Shown here: piece after piece, positions 49,615-60,013 of the stretch
Layout of the letters: every line of letters begins with the position of its first letter
Numbering within the stretch: the stretch's first letter is position 1
Source of the DNA: Rallus limicola
Taxonomy: Eukaryota; Chordata; Aves; Gruiformes; Rallidae
Assembly (NCBI GenBank): GCA_022605955.1
Contig: JAKCOZ010000001.1
Location: 70,748,520 to 70,812,519 of the forward strand
DNA length: 64,000 nt
Direction of reading: 5' to 3'
Translations under genes and position numbers: made by a program
Notes under the pieces: model-generated
Databases searched by the model: none
Told to the model about the DNA's origin: nothing
The model's input: the letters and a program-made list of their open reading frames with translations, nothing else

Positions 49615-50986
49615 GTAGGTGCTCCTGCTCCCCCAGGCCTCAGCCTCTGGGAAGTATCTGCCATCCAGTGTGGCAATGCGTGGGTAGGTCAGCACAGGAG
49701 AGCTGGAAGTTTGAGATATAGTAAAATTGTTTTGAATAAATTCACTTTCCATGGTCCATCAAGGCAATAGCGAGCACGCAAAAATGGCATTGCTTCCCAG
49801 ATGTGGAAATGAGCCAGAGGGGCCTATCAGCAGCACAAGAGCAGACAGCTATGGTGGGTCCCAACCCTCACCAGCCAAGTCCTTCCTTGGGAGCACAGAT
49901 CGTCCTGCTGGGCATTCCCAACAGAAAGCTTCCAAGACTTCTGTGGGCACATACTGTGTTTTATTCATCTTGTTCTCAGAAAGGGCTGGGTTACTTTCCC
50001 AGCAGCACCTCTTAAAGCTGATACTCAGCATATAAAAATGTTGTTCAGCCTAAAACAATTGAAGCCTGGCAAAATTAGAAGCAGGTGAAACAGCACCCAG
50101 CAGTGGGACACGTTGTCCTGCTTTACGTACCATTACCTGCCGCACTCCTCTCCAATTTGCCAGTTCTCTAACCACTTATTTCTTACCTGCTTGGAAAGCA
50201 TTAGGCCGTGTAGCGCTATGGAGCAAGGGAACACAGCAGCAGAGGTGGCTGCCTGTGGTGCAGGGGCAGGCTGCCTCTGTAGCCTTGGTTCAGCGAGGCC
50301 TTGCCAAGGACATAGGGGCCCACTCCCTTGCAGCACTATCCTGTGACCGCTCCCCACCTGACCCGAGTCCTGTGTGCAGCTCACAGTGGCTGGGAGGTGA
50401 TGGGCCACAGGCTTTGTGAGGACACCAGCCCACAGCTACAAGTCACAAGACTTTTAAAGTCACAAGACAATAACTGGCTTGAATTTAAAGCTGAAGAATA
50501 AAGCTTGCAAGCCACAGACCGCAGTCAAATAAAGACGTTTCTTTCAGATGGAACTGCCAGCAGCATAGCTCCACTAAATTAATCTTACTCCTACTTGGCA
50601 TTAGCAAGAGCAGAGCTACAGCCAAGTAACATGGGAAGCCACAGACAAACAGTAAAAGGGAAAAAAATAAGTAGGAATTAAGCTTTTCTCGTAGCAAGAC
50701 AAATTCACTCAGGTTTTCCACCAAGGTGTGCTGGCCTGCTGGAAAGGAAGTGTCATGTGCAGAGAATGTCCAATACTAGCCATTCATTGGTCTCCATGGG
50801 CTCAAGTAAGTGCTTTCACCAAAAAAATGAATTTAGGAAATGTATCCTCTTGTACAAGGTGTGTAACACCTGGGCTGGCTCTCTTCTGCGCCACAGAGAA
50901 AACTTATGTGTCGGTTTTTAAAAATAAGCTTCAGGCTTCATTTCATCTGCATCCCAAATTAAAGCTTTTTTGCTTCCCATCAACAG
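49615..50986 (+). other. SCUBE1: SCUBE1 intron, nothing recognised
   Basis: This is a GT-AG intron of 1372 bp. It has overlapping chance open frames on both strands at 49750-50400 and no nameable element. Confidence 0.8.
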
Positions 50987-51103
50987 ATTCATTAGCCCCT
51001 CCAATCAAGCAGAAAGCTCGTTTTAAAATTAAAGACGCAAAGTGCCATTTACGGCCTCGCAGCAAAGAAAAACCAAAAGATTCTGGGAAGCAAGCTGGTT
51101 TAG
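50987..51103 (+). CDS. SCUBE1: SCUBE1 exon: spacer segment with PIKQKARFKI block
   Basis: The exon is 117 nt (39 codons, phase 1-1), with acceptor CAACAG and donor TAG|GTATGT. It encodes DSLAPPIKQKARFKIKDAKC, then HLRPRSKEKPKDSGKQAGL. The PIKQKARFKI-KDAKCHLRP block is strongly conserved in the family. It is highly basic and carries a single cysteine. The open frame around it continues a few dozen codons upstream into the intron, but the AG at 50985-50986 with preceding T/C-rich sequence fits the family exon start. Confidence 0.94.
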
Positions 51104-52670
51104 GTATGTGCCTTCTTCTAACGTGTAAACAGCACTCTCATTTCTGATTGTTTGCTGGCTCGTTCACATATTTTGTTTTCTCAGGGCAGAGGGGGACAAC
51201 AAAGGATGGTTTTCATATTTGAATCTGAATTTAAGTTCAGGCCACGGTTCTCACTTCAGCTTCACAAGGCCTTGGATTTGGATCTAACAGTGCTGAAATG
51301 TCACCGGTTGCTTTGTAAAACCTTTGTTCAAAAGTACATGAGTTTGGAATTATGCTGATCCTTTTTCTGGTGTCAGAAATGACAGAAATATCCAGAGACA
51401 AAGAGCTGTGACCAAAGTTACATGAAACGATGTCAGTTTGGTTTGGTCTAGTTTTCCCAAATGAGGTTTGTAAAAGAAAACAAAAGCTATCCTTTACTAG
51501 CTTTATGCTGGATTACTATCCCATTGCAGCAGCAAAGACAACCCCTAAGCAGGAAAGTTGGAATGAAAATCTGGTGTTACACTGCCTTTGGTCTTTCGTT
51601 ATGTTGGAGTGAGTAGTTATGATGTTAGGAAAAATATTTAGAAGATTTAGGCATAATTACCAAAGATCTGAAATGACAAAAAAGTTTGTGTCAGGCTAAA
51701 TCAAAGTAATCAAATGGTTTAAACCTCAGTATGACTAGGCATGTGTTTTTAGTAGTAGTAGTTTTGAACATAGGTTTAAAGTTGAACAAAAAAGATATTT
51801 TAAAGGGGGAGATATATTTAACAGATCTTTGTGATGTGATTTCTTGTCCTACATCTCCTTGGTATCATGACAGGGACAATTAAAGAGTGGTTGGGTGTTA
51901 CTGCTGTGCGTTTCCACATCTTAAAATACTTGGAGTTAATTTAAATTTAATATTATCTCACAGTTTTCCGTATTTTAGTAGGTGACATTGCAACAGCTCA
52001 TATTGTTGCTTGAAGCAACTCAGCAGTTTACTGGTGATGTGTTCTCTGTTGTGAATCTGTCTCACCACCCCTTCTCCTAGAGAGTGTGGAGTCATATATA
52101 AGCCCTGAACAGAGTAGTGTAAAAACAGCTATCCTAAAAAAATACTAATGATTTAAAGGTTTTCTTTTTAAACTTTAAGTTAATATTTTATCTCTACCCT
52201 GCAATCCGGACACTTATCTCTCTCATTTTATGAGTAGTGGCTTAGAGCAAGCCTCAGCTGTCAAGATGCTTACCTTGTCCTCACAGCTTCTCTTCTTTTA
52301 ATAAGATGTTGACCATCATACTCACTCTTAAAGTCACAGTTTATTTTTTGGTCCATACAGTCACCATGGGAGTGTATTTCTTGGCTGCGTTTCCTTGTCC
52401 TTTGCTTGCTTTGCTTTGTGCTTGTTATGTCATCTGAACCTTTGGTCTAACTGTAAGATTCTATCATACAACCACACATGGAACAAAACCCTTCTGGTGG
52501 CTTGAGTGCCAGAAATTTCTCCCTGCCTGGAAGGTTCATTGCCTATTGCTTTTCACATAGATTTCTTTGTGAAGGGAGAGGATGCTTATGTGATTGTGTC
52601 CCGATGCCGCCTTTCTCCTCAGTGGTTACACATAATGACAAAGGCATTCAGTTCCTCTGTCTTGTAATAG

Positions 52671-52922
52671 GATGAGAGGAAATGGCCTCAGGTTGTGCCA
52701 GAGGAGGTTTAGGTTGGGTATTAGGAAAATTTTCCTCACCAAAAGGATCGTCAATCACTGGAACAGGCTACCCAAGGAAGTGGTGGAGTAACCACTCCTG
52801 GTGGCATTCAAAAGACACATGGACATGCTGCTTAGGGACATGGTTGATCAGTGGGCTTAGTGCTAGGTTAATGGCTGGACTTGATCTTAAAGGTATTTTC
52901 CAACCTAATTGATTCTATGATT
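52671..52922 (+). mobile_element. CR1 LINE 3' fragment, + orientation
   Basis: About 250 bp of typical CR1 3' sequence. It runs from GATGAGAGGAAATGGCCTCA through AGGAAAATTTTCCTCACC, ACTGGAACAGGCTACCCA, AAGTGGTGGAGT and TTGATCTTAAAGGTATTTTC. It ends CCAACCTAATTGATTCTATG, the characteristic tail. The copy is 5'-truncated and non-coding. It lies about 550 bp upstream of a SCUBE1 exon in sense orientation. Confidence 0.95.
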
Positions 52923-53287
52923 TTCCCTCAAATAAATTTTCGCCTCAACATATTTCCCTAACCTCCCAATCAGAGGCTTTTAAAAACCCTCTGATAACTG
53001 GTGACTGCCATTGCTGAAACAGAGTATCAGCTGGTAGCTTCTAGAGGCCCAGGCTTACCACTCTCAAGAAATTATGAAACTTGATTCTCTTGCTTTGATT
53101 GGCCATCAAATGACTGACTATAGCATTGCTGATCTTAACTAGTTTCTGGAAAGAGTTTTCTAACTCTTGTGCAGAAAAGAGACAGGCAGGTGTGGGCACT
53201 AGAGGCACAGCTGAGGAGCTGAGTATCACCATGCTGTATGTCTGCCTCCTGCATTCACTAGCAAAACTGGCAAACCCAAATCTGCAC

Positions 53288-53314
53288 GGGGGGAAGGGCG
53301 GGGGGGGGGGAGGG
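53288..53314 (+). repeat. G-rich quadruplex-type tract upstream of an exon
   Basis: G6, G3, G11 and G3 runs are separated by one or two bases, on the RNA-like strand, ending about 140-160 nt before the next exon. The pattern fits a four-tract G-quadruplex. Any effect on splicing is inference. Confidence 0.6.
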
Positions 53315-53472
53315 TGCCTAACGATGCCTGTGAAATGCTACGATGCCTGTCACTGAGTTCGTGATAGCCCAGCTGAGATACCGCTTGTTAGCCTCTCACC
53401 TGCTCCTTTGCTACTTGATTTCTTTTTCTGTCTTGCCTCTCTTATGCAAAGGAGGTCAATTCCCTTGTACAG

Positions 53473-53610
53473 ACAACTGCCAGGTGACCTTTGTGAATCT
53501 CAAGTGCGATTCCTCCAAGAAAAAACGCCGAGGCCGCAAGTCGCCATCCAAGGAAGTATCCCACATCACCGCCGAGTTTGAAGTGGAGATGAAGTCAGAA
53601 GAAGCCTCAG
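53473..53610 (+). CDS. SCUBE1: SCUBE1 exon: basic spacer segment
   Basis: The exon is 138 nt (46 codons, phase 1-1), with donor CAG|GTTTGT. It encodes [20 protein letters not shown], then [20 protein letters not shown] and KSEEAS. The [12 protein letters not shown] stretch is the family's strongly basic patch. The start at 53473 (acceptor TGTACAG) gives the same spacing to the previous exon as I recall for human SCUBE1. Upstream AGs at 53450-53451 and 53453-53454 follow a better pyrimidine tract. They would add 7 or 6 in-frame codons (GGQFPCT or GQFPCT), so the exact start is uncertain. Confidence 0.88.
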
Positions 53611-54657
53611 GTTTGTGAAAGTTCTATCTGTGGAGAGAAATAAGAATTCAGCTCCTTGGCTCCTTCAGTTCCTAAAATCTCTTTGCTGCTCTTTTGCCGA
53701 GCTGCCATGCAAACCTTTTAGCACAAGTCTCATTGAACAGCCTGTCTAAACTCCAGGGCTTCAGAGGTTTAATTGAAATGAACTGGGTATGAAATAAAGC
53801 CAAAGGAACAAAGACTGAACCTGCAGCAAAATTCCTTTGAGGCATTAAGTCATGTTCTTGAATTTAGTCTGATTTTTTCAAACAGTAGAAATGCTGCACA
53901 GAGAACATAAGGATTAGGTAGAAGCTCTGCAACAATGACAATAAAAATATCCTCCAAAATGCAAGTTGCTGAGACTTCAGTCTGAGAATCAAATGTTTTT
54001 TATCACGCATTTGGAAAATTCCTGTTTTCATAACAAATTTCAGGAAGAAAAAGAATTGCTTCAAGTTATTAATGAGATGGAACATTATGCTATAAAATTG
54101 AGCCAAAGAAAATGTGGGCTGAATTCTATAAACACATCAGTCCTCAAGGGCAGGTCTGTTAACCCTGAGGGGTACCTCACTAACCAAGTGAGCTGTGCCA
54201 GAAAGCATCTTTCTTGGTGTCACTTGGGTATTTTGGTCAGGGAAGGAGGAAGAATTCCTAATCAACTGGATAAAGCACATGCAGAGAAAATCAAAAAAAG
54301 TTAGTGGTGGCAGACTGAACGCAGATCTGGAAGTACAGCCCAGTGGGATTGATGCTTTCTACAGCTGTCTCCCTGGGCACTCGGTATAACCAGATTTCTT
54401 AATGCTAGAGAAAATATATCAGCACTCTGTGTGTACTCACAGGCTGCAAAACTTGGTTTGATGGACCTCAGTGTACTGTCCTGGCCCTTTTAAAGGCCTG
54501 GTTTTGAATACAGTGAGCTGCTTCTACAATGTGTACAGAGAAGTCAGTGAAGCAAATGGTGTCATTGTAGGGCAATGCAGGCTAAGCTTTTTGTTAAGCA
54601 CCTCTTTTTAAACATGAATCTCAATTGCTTCTAGTTTTGTTATCATTTCCCATCTAG
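53611..54657 (+). other. SCUBE1: SCUBE1 intron, nothing recognised
   Basis: This is a GT-AG intron of 1047 bp. An open frame at 53966-54304 shows no family features. No repeats are recognised. Confidence 0.8.
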
Positions 54658-54861
54658 ACACCTGTAACATTGACTGTGTTCGGAAAAGGATGGAGCAGAA
54701 GCTGCAAACTGCAATCAAAACATTGAGGAAATCTATTAATAAACAGCAATTTTACATTCAGTTTTCTGGGACAGAATATGAAGTGGCTCAGAAGCCAGCT
54801 AAAGCTACTGAAGGGCATGAAGCTTGCAGTACAGGGCAAGTGCTGCAGGATGGAAAATGCG
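54658..54861 (+). CDS. SCUBE1: SCUBE1 exon: spacer with conserved helical segment
   Basis: This 204-nt exon (68 codons, phase 1-1), the longest in the window, has acceptor CATCTAG and donor GCG|GTAAGT. It encodes [20 protein letters not shown], then [40 protein letters not shown] and QVLQDGKC. The first half is rich in Lys, Arg, Glu and Leu and likely helical. The [20 protein letters not shown] block is very well conserved in SCUBE1. It ends at the first cysteine of the cysteine-rich repeats. Confidence 0.96.
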
Positions 54862-56228
54862 GTAAGTCCTGACAACTCTATTCGGCCATACCCCCCAAAA
54901 CAAGCAATCTGAAAATTAACTTGTCCCTAGTGAGCCAGGCAGGAAATCTGGGAGGTAACAGAAAATTTAGATCAGTATCTCTCAGCATGTGTGCATGGAC
55001 CACTGTCGGTTCATAAGACCTTGAAGGGGATTCTTTAAATGATTGCAGGAAAGCCAGAGAAGCATAGATAGGCACCCGTTCCCGTGCTGTCAGCTGGTAT
55101 GTATTGAGGCCTGCCACAAAGCAATGTTGGCAATTAGTTCCCAATTACTCCCAGCATCTTAGGAAAACGTGATTATAGTTCTGAAAAATGACAGTAGGTT
55201 GGCCTAGATGCTGTGTATTTACTCCTACCATCACCTCTTTCTCTCCTCACCACTAAATAATCTATCATCCATGAGTATATTTATATTTAACACCCAAGAG
55301 GTCCAATAAAAAAAGGATTCTATATAAATCTATATTAACTTTATGTAAAATACCTCCTTTCTTTAAGCCCTTTCCCAGGTTATCAGGCTCTAGTACTTTC
55401 CTAGGGGCAAGGTGCTGGGGCAAGCCTATTAATGGCTCTTCTCAGCACTGCATGCTTTATAATCACCAAGACATCTTTTTAAGGACAGTATATCTATATA
55501 TACCAAGTGACTTACAAGGTAAAACAGAAGAGTTAAGTGCAAAGCTGATAGGTGCCCCTAAATGACTCAGTTGAGAGTCTGTTTTCATCATACAGGAACC
55601 CTGATTTAGAAACTGTATCAAAAGATTGTTGCTGTCGGTGTCTAGAAACCCACACATTTTAACTCCAGCAGAGCAAAACCTTGCAGCAAGACAAACGTGT
55701 ATTCATATCTGCACTTAAAATTACTCCAGCTGGGGTATTTGAGTATCAAGAGACATAAAATATCACAGAAGATATACTCAGATATGCTCACTGAGGATAT
55801 ATGCTCAGAGAAATCTCCAGAACCCATCTTAGAAACTTGTAGTCATCTGCCATAAAGCCAATGTGTAAATAATGTAAACTAAAAATTCACATCACTTCCC
55901 ATAACTTATGCACCTCTGTTTTAATTAAACTGCAATACACCCTTTAAGACTGCATCAGCTTTATTAACAAGTTATAACTGATAAGCTCTCTGTGCAGTAA
56001 ACAGCGTAAACAATAGACAGAGGACCTTGCCCTGATGTGAATTGACCTAGACCACAGTGGTGATGGGCCTGTTTACATTAAGTGAGGATCCTGGACTAAC
56101 ATATGCAAAATTTAAACCACTCTAATACTGGCGCCAAGGAGGTCCTTCATCTATAAATGTTTGATATAAAGGCAAATAATGTGATCAAAACTAAAGTCCT
56201 TACGTAAATTCCCCTTTTCTTTTCTCAG
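54862..56228 (+). other. SCUBE1: SCUBE1 intron, nothing recognised
   Basis: This is a GT-AG intron of 1367 bp. A locally repetitive AT-rich stretch at about 55765-55810 contains two ATATGCTCA units. Otherwise it is unremarkable. Confidence 0.8.
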
Positions 56229-56390
56229 TTACCTGCAGCACGGGCACCTTTTATAGTGGAGAACATAATCAGTGCGTTCCTTGCTCGCCAGGAACATACC
56301 AAGACACAGAAGGTCAACTTACCTGTGAGCCTTGCCCAAGTAACGATGGACAGGGAGTAGCAGGCGCCCGGAACGTGTCAGAATGTGGAG
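56229..56390 (+). CDS. SCUBE1: SCUBE1 exon: first GCC2/GCC3-type cysteine-rich repeat
   Basis: The exon is 162 nt (54 codons, phase 1-1), with acceptor TTTCTCAG. It encodes [20 protein letters not shown], then [20 protein letters not shown] and [14 protein letters not shown]. The C-x-P-G-T-Y-Q-x6-C-x2-C pattern is the ephrin-receptor-like/GCC2_GCC3 repeat. NVS is a possible N-glycosylation site. The following intron begins GCAAGT instead of GT. The exon end is nevertheless fixed by reading frame and by the join to the next exon, which restores the expected ECG-GQC junction. Confidence 0.95.
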
Positions 56391-57215
56391 GCAAGTTTAA
56401 TTCGATTCTAAAGAGATTAGGTGTCACCACACAGCCTGTGAGGCATGAAGGCTAAGAGAGGGGAGAGCCTACCACACTTCTGTCTTGTAAAGGTAACAGA
56501 AGAAATCTCTGTGCTTTTACAAGCAGTACACAAAGTGGTTTTGCTTGTTCCATCCACTGACATTGCCGCCAAGACGACGGGACCGCAATGTGAGTTATGG
56601 TATGGAGATGAGCAAGCTGAGCAAAACACTTTGCTTCAAGTCAGGTATGGAATCTGGACATACCTCGACTTGCAAGGGCTCATCAGGAATATTGTGAGCC
56701 AAAGGCATGGATTACTTTGGACCCGTATTGGTGAGTCTAATGACCCTGCTGATTTAATCCTTTGCATGAGGTGCCGTTTACCTGGTCTCACCTGTGGCAG
56801 TCACGGTTTTGAGGTAGTTAATGCTGCGGGGATCTGTAGCCTGGACTCGGAGCTAATGACTGCAATTTTCAACACTGCTCGAATTCACTGCAGCTTCTGG
56901 CAAATGATGCAGCATCTCTGACTCAGCTTTGTGATATGTAAGTTAGATGATAATGACGTAATGCCTGGTTTCAGAAGAGAGCTGGGCTCCTACTGCAACT
57001 TAATCAAGATAACGTTTTAAGACAAAACTGTTCATTATTTTAGCTTATTTCATTACAGATGAGTGAAACTTAGTTTATTGTAGATACATTATTTGGCTTT
57101 GAAAGAAATCTGTCCTATCTGCTATGCAAGTCCTAACTTTAAAACTCATACGTGTCATTTACATTCATGCTTTCTTCGAGGATATTTAGGTGAACACACA
57201 ATGAATGTCACTTAG

Positions 57216-57583
57216 CATCACAGATCCATAGAATATACTGGGTTGGAAGGGACCCACAAGGACAGTCAAGTCCAAATCCCAGCTCCTCACAGGGCCAGCC
57301 AATTCAGAGCATGGGACTGAGGGCATCATCCTGACGCTTCCTGACCTCAGCCAAGCTTGGTGCTGTGACCACTTCCCTGGGCAGCCTGTGCCAGTGCCCA
57401 ACTACACTCTCAGTGGAGAACCTCTTCCTTATACCCAACCTAAACATCCCCTGTCACAGCTTCATGCTATGCTATCACTGGTCATGAAAGAGAGGAGATC
57501 GGTGCCTACCCCTTTGCTCCCTCTCATCAGGAAACCATAGACCATGGTGAGGTCTCCCCTCAGTTCTCCTTTTTTCCAGAAAC
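57216..57583 (-). mobile_element. CR1 LINE 3' fragment, - orientation
   Basis: It starts ATCACAGATCCATAGAATA and GGGTTGGAAGGGACCCACAA, the inverted CR1 tail and adjacent sequence. It continues with TTCCCTGGGCAGCCTGTGCC, GAGAACCTCTTCCTTATACC, AGAGAGGAGATCGGTGCCTA and GGTGAGGTCTCCCCTCAGTT, all typical CR1 blocks in inverted order. At about 370 bp it is the longest repeat copy in the window. It is 5'-truncated; no coding capacity remains. Confidence 0.95.
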
Positions 57584-58498
57584 TGCTGCTTTTTCCCTAT
57601 CCACTGAATAAAAAATAGCTCAGGGATCTCTAGTCCAAAAATAGGGTAGATTTTGCTGATTTACCATGTGAAGTAACTATCATAGGAAAATTCTCAAAAT
57701 CTGTGTGCATCTTTATGTTGATTTGTATTTACCCCAAATCCAGCAAGAATAGATTATCAAAATAAAATCTGAGTTTCTAAAGATTGACTCTAGTATACCA
57801 ACCAAAGTAGCACAACAACTAGAGGAAAAAGAGGGTTTTTTTCAAGGCTTGCATTTGAATTATTGTTCTGCTCAACAAGAAGAAACCCTTCTGATTCTGT
57901 TTGCCGAGTGGATCTGTCTCAGTGTTTGTTGTCAGATCACAACAGTGCAGTTTTTGACTCAGGTCTCCCCCACTTTTCTCTTTCTCTGAAAGCAGCAACA
58001 GAGAATATGTTTTGGACTTCATAAACCTCCCTGTCAAAGTTTGTATCTAAATCAGAATGTCTCCCTAAAATGCATTAGAAGTGTACTCACCACCTATAGT
58101 CAGTAGCATTTCTGCATCCCATCACCTGAAGCAGTACTGCCTGTGCAGTAAGAAATGAGCTGTGACTGAACTGCCCTTCCCCACGGGTGAGGCACACACA
58201 GCCCTACACAAGGTTCTAAGCCTTTGTTGCGCAGAGGCTGCTGCAGCTGCAGGTGAGTAAGATGCTGTTTAGATGCAATCCTTGTAGGTACAAGGCCAAA
58301 ACACAATTAGAAAACCTTGTCACTCGGGGCATCTATTTGGTTGGAGATTACAATGCAGAAGGCACAAAGGGAGCAAGTTACCTCATTCTTACAGACAGAA
58401 AAGGACTGAGACACATCAGTGCTGAAAGCATCAGGTGTTTAGCAGTGTTAAAACCCACCTGTACTGCTTCTTTAAAAGGATGTCTATAAGCCACGCTT

Positions 58499-58532
58499 CC
58501 CAAGTACTTAATTTTCCCAAGTACTTAATTTT
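58499..58532. repeat. 17-bp perfect tandem duplication
   Basis: CCCAAGTACTTAATTTT is present twice head to tail (58499-58515 and 58516-58532). The two copies are identical, suggesting a recent local duplication. There is no known function. Confidence 0.9.
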
Positions 58533-59845
58533 CACACCAAAATCCCAATCCCGATCCACTCTTAAGTAACTGCCTTCATGTTAAAGACCAGTGACCAATT
58601 GGCCCGGCCCAGATGGATCTGATTTCCTACAAAAACAAGAGCAGAAATGTCTTCAATTTAGTAATATCATAATGTTTCTCAGAGGTCTGTGTCTCAACAG
58701 GCAGCTTAAGCAGTCATGTTCCAGCCAACTGGGATGAAAGTGCAATTCAATCCCAGAGATCCTGGTCCCATAGAAGTGTCCATAGGAGTTTGAGTTCTGT
58801 GGGGACAAAATTTGAACTTCACTCAGGAGCTCTAGTTTATCCTAAGTGCAAATGAGTCAAGATACTGGGTGTCCCCAACATTTCCCAGCAAGTATGGGGG
58901 CTCTTAAAAGACCCCAACCGCACCTAGAGCTCTCACAACATTCAGGTTGTCAAGCCAGTGTTTTCTGCCTGCTGTCCAGTTCTCAGGAAAGCCTAATTGC
59001 AAAGTACTGGGATTAGGCAGCTTCAGGGAACACCTGACATCTCAAAGTGCTGGTCTCCCAGGCTGGAGTGATGTGAAGATACGCGTTTGTGCCATAATCT
59101 GGAAAAACTTGACAGCCTGATTCTCAGGTAGGTTGCTGAGGAGTAAAATACTCAAGTTGGCAAAGCCCAAGCCCAACAAATGCCTCTCAGAAACTGCCTG
59201 TAGAGCAAGTTTTGAAACTACCTCATATCTGTCAGTAGACTCATTCACAAAGTGCTTTGCTTTACACAAATCACCATTTTCTGGTGGAAGAGCTTCTGAC
59301 AAGCACTAGTTTTCACAGCTACCTGGAAAGCTGCTGGTGTCGGCTATTCTCACAGACAGGTTGCTGGACTGGTCCCATCCGGTCTGGTAAATACCATCAT
59401 CTACTATTTCCTTATCTATAAAATTGAGATATAAGAATAATAATTAATTTAAAAAAAAAAAAAGCCAAACAATTACTTGCTTCATAGATATGGTGCAAAG
59501 TTTAACATTTTCCTGCAAAGTGTTTTGAGGTTCTCAGATGAAAGACTTGGTGAATGTATGAAGTATTCTAACAATATCTTAATAGAGCCCTTGCTAAAAA
59601 AAAAATAGCAAACGGGTATATAGATAGCAAGGAGCTTATTAAAAAACTAGCTGTATTTGGTAGTGTTGTTTTTAGGAGGTGGCTACCAAACAACACAAAA
59701 TCAGCAGGTAAGGTTAGCATTCAATCTGCAGCTGTCTTCAGGTCACGTGTTTAAGCTAAAGGAAGCATTGCTAACTACTGCTGAGTCTTATACCTTGTCC
59801 AGAAAAGTCAGCTCACTAATACAAATGATGATTTTCATTTTCTAG

Positions 59846-60013
59846 GGCAGTGTTCTCCTGGGCACTATTCTTCAGACGGTTTTAAACCTTGTAGAGTCTG
59901 TCCTCTTGGTACATACCAGCCTGAACCGGGAAGGACCCTCTGCTTTCCCTGTGGTGGTGGCCTTGTGACCAAGTATGAAGGTGCTGTTTCCTTCCAAGAC
60001 TGTGAAACCAAAG
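59846..60013 (+). CDS. SCUBE1: SCUBE1 exon: second GCC2/GCC3-type cysteine-rich repeat
   Basis: The exon is 168 nt (56 codons, phase 1-1), with acceptor TTTCTAG and donor AAG|GTGAAT. It encodes [20 protein letters not shown], then [20 protein letters not shown] and [16 protein letters not shown]. The C-S-P-G, C-x2-C-P-x-G-T-Y-Q-P and C-F-P-C-G-G-G-L patterns are diagnostic of the second SCUBE cysteine-rich repeat. The first codon is split with the G left by the GC-donor exon upstream, giving a clean frame across that unusual junction. Confidence 0.96.

Larger units (their letters stand above)
51104..53472 (+). other. SCUBE1: SCUBE1 intron with CR1 insertion and G-rich tract
   Basis: This GT-AG intron of 2369 bp contains a CR1 3' fragment (52671-52922) and a G-rich quadruplex-type tract (53288-53314) close to the downstream exon. 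Its 3' end has more than one plausible acceptor (53450-53451, 53453-53454 and 53471-53472). Confidence 0.85.
56391..59845 (+). other. SCUBE1: SCUBE1 GC-AG intron with reverse CR1
   Basis: The intron is 3455 bp, with donor GAG|GCAAGT and acceptor TTTTCTAG. It contains a CR1 fragment (57216-57583), a 17-bp tandem duplication (58499-58532), an A13 run (59451-59463), a 158-codon open frame (56445-56921) of unknown meaning, and a possible 18-nt microexon at 58235-58252. Confidence 0.85.
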
